Assembly (NCBI RefSeq): GCF_029227915.1
Contig: NC_079879.1
Location: 124,001 to 188,000 of the forward strand
Direction of reading: 5' to 3'
DNA: 64,000 bases
DNA from: Hydractinia symbiolongicarpus
Taxonomy: Eukaryota; Cnidaria; Hydrozoa; Anthoathecata; Hydractiniidae
Below the pieces are notes generated by a model. That model did no database searches. It saw only the letters and a list, made by a program, of their open reading frames with translations, and had not been told where the DNA came from. Within the stretch, counting starts at the first letter, position 1. Every line of letters begins with the position of its first letter. Positions 61,056 through 64,000 of this stretch are shown one piece after another. A program made the translations under genes and the position numbers.

Positions 61056-64000
61056 AAAGGGGAATCGCCGGCAAACGAAAACCCGCGATTTGCCGTAAAT
61101 CCCGGGCTTGACCCGTATAGTCGAATGTATACAAAGAAAGTAAACTGGGAGTAAACTCATTTCCCGAACGATTCTTTAAATTATTTTTTCACCACTAAAA
61201 CGCACGAGACTTGTAGTTTTCAAAAGTGATTTCATTTTTGATGAGACGCTGAATAAAAGGAGTTTAATCTCCTGCAAACGAAAACCCGTGATTTCCCCTA
61301 AATCCCGGACCCGGGCCGTATAGTCAAAAGTACACAAAGAAAGTACGCAGGGAGTAAACTCATTTCCCGAACGATTCTTTAAATTATTTTTTCACCACTA
61401 AAACGCATGAGACTTGTAGTTTTCAAAAGTGATTTCATTTTTGATGAGACGCTGAACAAAAGAAGTTTAATCTCCGGCAAACGAAAACCCGCGATTTCCC
61501 GTAAATCCCGGACCTGGCCCGTATAGTCAAAAGTATACAAATAAAGTACGCAGGGAGTAAACTCATTTCCCGAACGGTTCTTTAAATTATTTTTTTACCA
61601 TTAAAACGCATGAGACTTGTAGTTTTCAAAAATGATTTCATTTTTGATGAGACGCTGAATAAAAGAGTTTAATCTCCGGCAAACGAAAACCCGCGATTAC
61701 CCGTAAATCCCGGGCTTGACCTGTATAGTCGAATGTATAAAAAGAAAGTACCCAGGGAGTAAACTCATTTCCCGATCGATTTTTGAAATTATTTTTTCAC
61801 CACTAAGACGCATGAGACTTGTAGTTTTCAAAACTTATTTCATTTTTGATGAGACGCTGAATAAAAGAGTTTAATCTCCGGCAAACGAAAACCCGTGATT
61901 TCCCGTAAATCCCGGACCCGGCCCGTATAGTCAAAAGTACACAAAGAAAGTACGCAGGGAGTAAACTCATTTCCCGAAGGATTCTTTAAATTATTTTTTT
62001 ACCACTAAAACGCATGAGACTTGTAGTTTTCCAAAATGATTTCATGATTTCATTTTTGATGAGACGCGGAATAAAAGGAGTTTAATCACCGGCAAACGAA
62101 AACCCGCGCTTTCCTGTAAATCCCGGGCTTGACCCGTATAGTCGAATGTATACAAAGAAAGTAAACTAGGAGTAAACTCATTTCCCGAACGATTTTTTAA
62201 ATTAATTTTTTACCACTAAAACGCATAAGACTTGTAGTTTTCAAAAATGATTTCATTTTTGATGAGACGCTGAATAAAAGGAGAATCGCCGGCAAAGGAA
62301 AACCCGCGATTTGCCGTAAATCCCGGGCTTGACCCGTATAGTCGAATGTATACAAAGAAAGTAAACTGGGAGTAAACTCATTTCCCGAACGATTTTTTAA
62401 ATTAATTTTTTACCACTAAAACGCATAAGACTTGTAGTTTTCAAAAACGATTTCATTTTTGATGAGACGCTGAATAAAAGGAGTTTAATCACCGGCAAAC
62501 GAAAACCCGCGATTTCCCGTAAATCCCGGACCCGGCCCGTATAGTCAAAAGTATACAAGGAAAGTACGCAGGGAGTAAACTCATTTCCCGAACGATTCTT
62601 TAAATTATTTTTTCACCACTAAAACGCATGAGACTTGTAGTTTTCAAAAGTGATTTCATTTTTGATGAGACGCTGAATAAAAGGAGTTTAATCTCCTGCA
62701 AACGAAAACCCGTGATTTCCCCTAAATCCCGGACCCGGGCCGTATAGTCAAAAGTACACAAAGAAAGTACGCAGGGAGTAAACTCATTTCCCGAACGATT
62801 CTTTAAATTATTTTTTCACTACTAAAACGCATGAGACTTGTAGTTTTCAAAAGTGATTTCATTTTTGATGAGACGCTGAACAAAAGAAGTTTAATCTCCG
62901 GCAAACGAAAACCCGCGATTTCCCGTAAATCCCGGACCTGGCCCGTATAGTCAAAAGTATACAAATAAAGTACGCAGGGAGTAAACTCATTTCCCGAACG
63001 GTTCTTTAAATTATTTTTTTACCATTAAAACGCATGAGACTTGTAGTTTTCAAAAATGATTTCATTTTTGATGAGACGCTGAATAAAAGAGTTTAATCTC
63101 CGGCAAACGAAAACCCGCGATTTCCCGTAAATCCCGGACCCGGCCCGTATAGTCGAATGTATACAAAGAAAGTAAACTGGGAGTAAACTCATTTCCCGAA
63201 CGATTCTTTAAATTATTTTTTCACCACTAAAACGCATGAGACTTGTAGTTTTCAAAAGTGATTTCATTTTTGATGAGACGCTGAATAAAAGGAGTTTAAT
63301 CTCCTGCAAACGAAAACCCGTGATTTCCCCTAAATCCCGGACCCGGGCCGTATAGTCAAAAGTACACAAAGAAAGTACGCAGGGAGTAAACTCATTTCCC
63401 GAACGATTCTTTAAATTATTTTTTCACTACTAAAACGCATGAGACTTGTAGTTTTCAAAAGTGATTTCATTTTTGATGAGACGCTGAACAAAAGAAGTTT
63501 AATCTCCGGCAAACGAAAACCCGCGATTTCCCGTAAATCCCGGACCTGGCCCGTATAGTCAAAAGTATACAAATAAAGTACGCAGGGAGTAAACTCATTT
63601 CCCGAACGGTTCTTTAAATTATTTTTTTACCATTAAAACGCATGAGACTTGTAGTTTTCAAAAATGATTTCATTTTTGATGAGACTCTGAATAAAAGAGT
63701 TTAATCTCCGGCAAACGAAAACCCGCGATTACCCGTAAATCCCGGGCTTGACCTGTATAGTCGAATGTATAAAAAGAAAGTACCCAGGGAGTAAACTCAT
63801 TTCCCGATCGATTTTTGAAATTATTTTTTCACCACTAAGACGCATGAGACTTGTAGTTTTCAAAACGTATTTCATTTTTGATGAGACGCTGAATAAAAGA
63901 GTTTAATCTCCGGCAAACGAAAACCCGTGATTTCCCGTAAATCCCGGACCCGGCCCGTATAGTCAAAAGTACACAAAGAAAGTACGCAGGGAGTAAACTC
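61056..64000 (+). repeat. Long-range duplicate of 44,007-46,951, cut by window end
   Basis: Landmarks match at a constant offset of 17,049: cgcacgagac (44,152 and 61,201), caaaacttatttc (44,780 and 61,829), the inserted unit (44,987 and 62,036), the class I/II recombinant (about 46,100 and 63,150) and gagactctg (46,632 and 63,681). Only scattered differences were seen, for example cactact against caccact near 44,347/61,396 and caaaactta against caaaacgta near 46,812/63,861. The copy begins near 61,056 and continues past the window. Confidence 0.85.

Larger units (their letters stand above)
33567..62055 (+). repeat. Unit subfamily with 8-bp internal duplication (14 copies)
   Basis: In 14 units gatttcat is doubled to gatttcatgatttcat, lengthening the unit to about 211 bp. 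The motif atgatttcatg starts at 33,567, 37,634, 38,251, 38,664, 39,281, 40,506, 41,731, 43,766, 44,987, 47,019, 49,051, 56,354, 58,792 and 62,036. I saw none before 33,567. Every copy is followed by gacgcggaataaaagg. The gcggaat form also exists without the duplication (about 31,343 and 31,764), so the duplication probably arose once on that background and spread. From 43,766 on the left arm reads ccaaaatga, a nested sub-branch. Confidence 0.85.
1..64000 (+). repeat. Satellite DNA array, 203-bp unit, about 315 copies
   Basis: The same unit recurs without a break from the first base to the last, always in the same orientation. Tracking the near-invariant motif gatgag gives positions 111, 314, 517, 720, 923, 1126, 1329, 1532, 1735 and 1938, a step of exactly 203 each time. 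The last is at 63,880, which gives about 315 copies. Small indels produce units of about 193 to 211 bp. No unique sequence, inverted unit or inserted element was seen. Both window edges are inside the array. Long, homogeneous, gene-free arrays with higher-order structure are typical of eukaryotic centromeric or other heterochromatic satellites; that placement is inference, as the sequence alone cannot locate it. I do not recognise the family. Confidence 0.97.

Noticed and set aside
1-64000. CRISPR array, because of very regular repeats.
   Set aside because: The 203-bp units are repeated in full with no unique spacers, which is a satellite pattern and not a repeat-spacer array.
1-64000. Insertion of a transposon or a change of orientation inside the array.
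   Set aside because: The landmarks gatgag, cccgtatag and acgcat keep the same order and direction throughout, and all step changes are explained by small indels or whole units.

Overview
The whole 64,000-base window is one uninterrupted tandem array of a satellite repeat. The basic unit is 203 bp, and about 315 head-to-tail copies lie in the same orientation. Both window edges fall inside the array, so the true array is longer. I find no protein gene, RNA gene, transposon, CRISPR array, telomeric repeat or unique spacer. An array of this size with nested higher-order repeats suggests eukaryotic heterochromatin (centromeric, pericentromeric or subtelomeric). I do not recognise the monomer and cannot name the organism. 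The reference unit is about 38% GC and is not CpG-depleted (12 CpG seen against about 7 expected), which fits a genome with little germline CpG methylation, but this is only suggestive.

Each unit has a fixed internal layout. It contains an A/T-rich palindrome (10-bp arms, 2-bp centre), a small ggag/ctcc hairpin, a roughly 50-bp GC-rich core of cccg motifs, a GTATA/TATAC inverted repeat, and a T-rich tract. Two main unit classes, defined by linked changes across the GC core and the GTATA segment, are interspersed. A few units are recombinants between the classes.

Larger structure, left to right. Positions 1-28,800 form a left domain: mixed units, a local 203-bp amplification (5.6-6.4 kb), a 4-unit duplication (9.3-10.8 kb), four copies or part-copies of a 12-unit higher-order repeat of about 2,434 bp (10.8-22.3 kb; the last two in direct tandem and nearly identical), and another 4-unit duplication (26.0-27.6 kb). 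Positions 28,800-33,000 are transitional. From 33 kb to the end is a right domain. It is marked by units with an 8-bp internal duplication and, from 42 kb, units with a 3-bp deletion. It holds tandem blocks of 5 units (1,015 and 1,030 bp), 6 units (1,225 bp), 10 units (2,032 bp, three in a row), 11 units (2,232 bp, two in a row) and 3 units (606 bp). The final 2.9 kb is a close copy of the block at 44.0-47.0 kb, exactly 17,049 bp away.

The open reading frames of 60-102 codons are echoes of the repeat. They recur with the repeat, cross unit boundaries and read the same DNA in two frames, so I annotate none as a gene. The most informative content is the evolutionary record of how the array was amplified, plus a few conserved motifs that may bind protein. 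I saw no evidence of a new enzymatic or defence system. All comparisons were made by eye; block boundaries are good to a few tens of bases.
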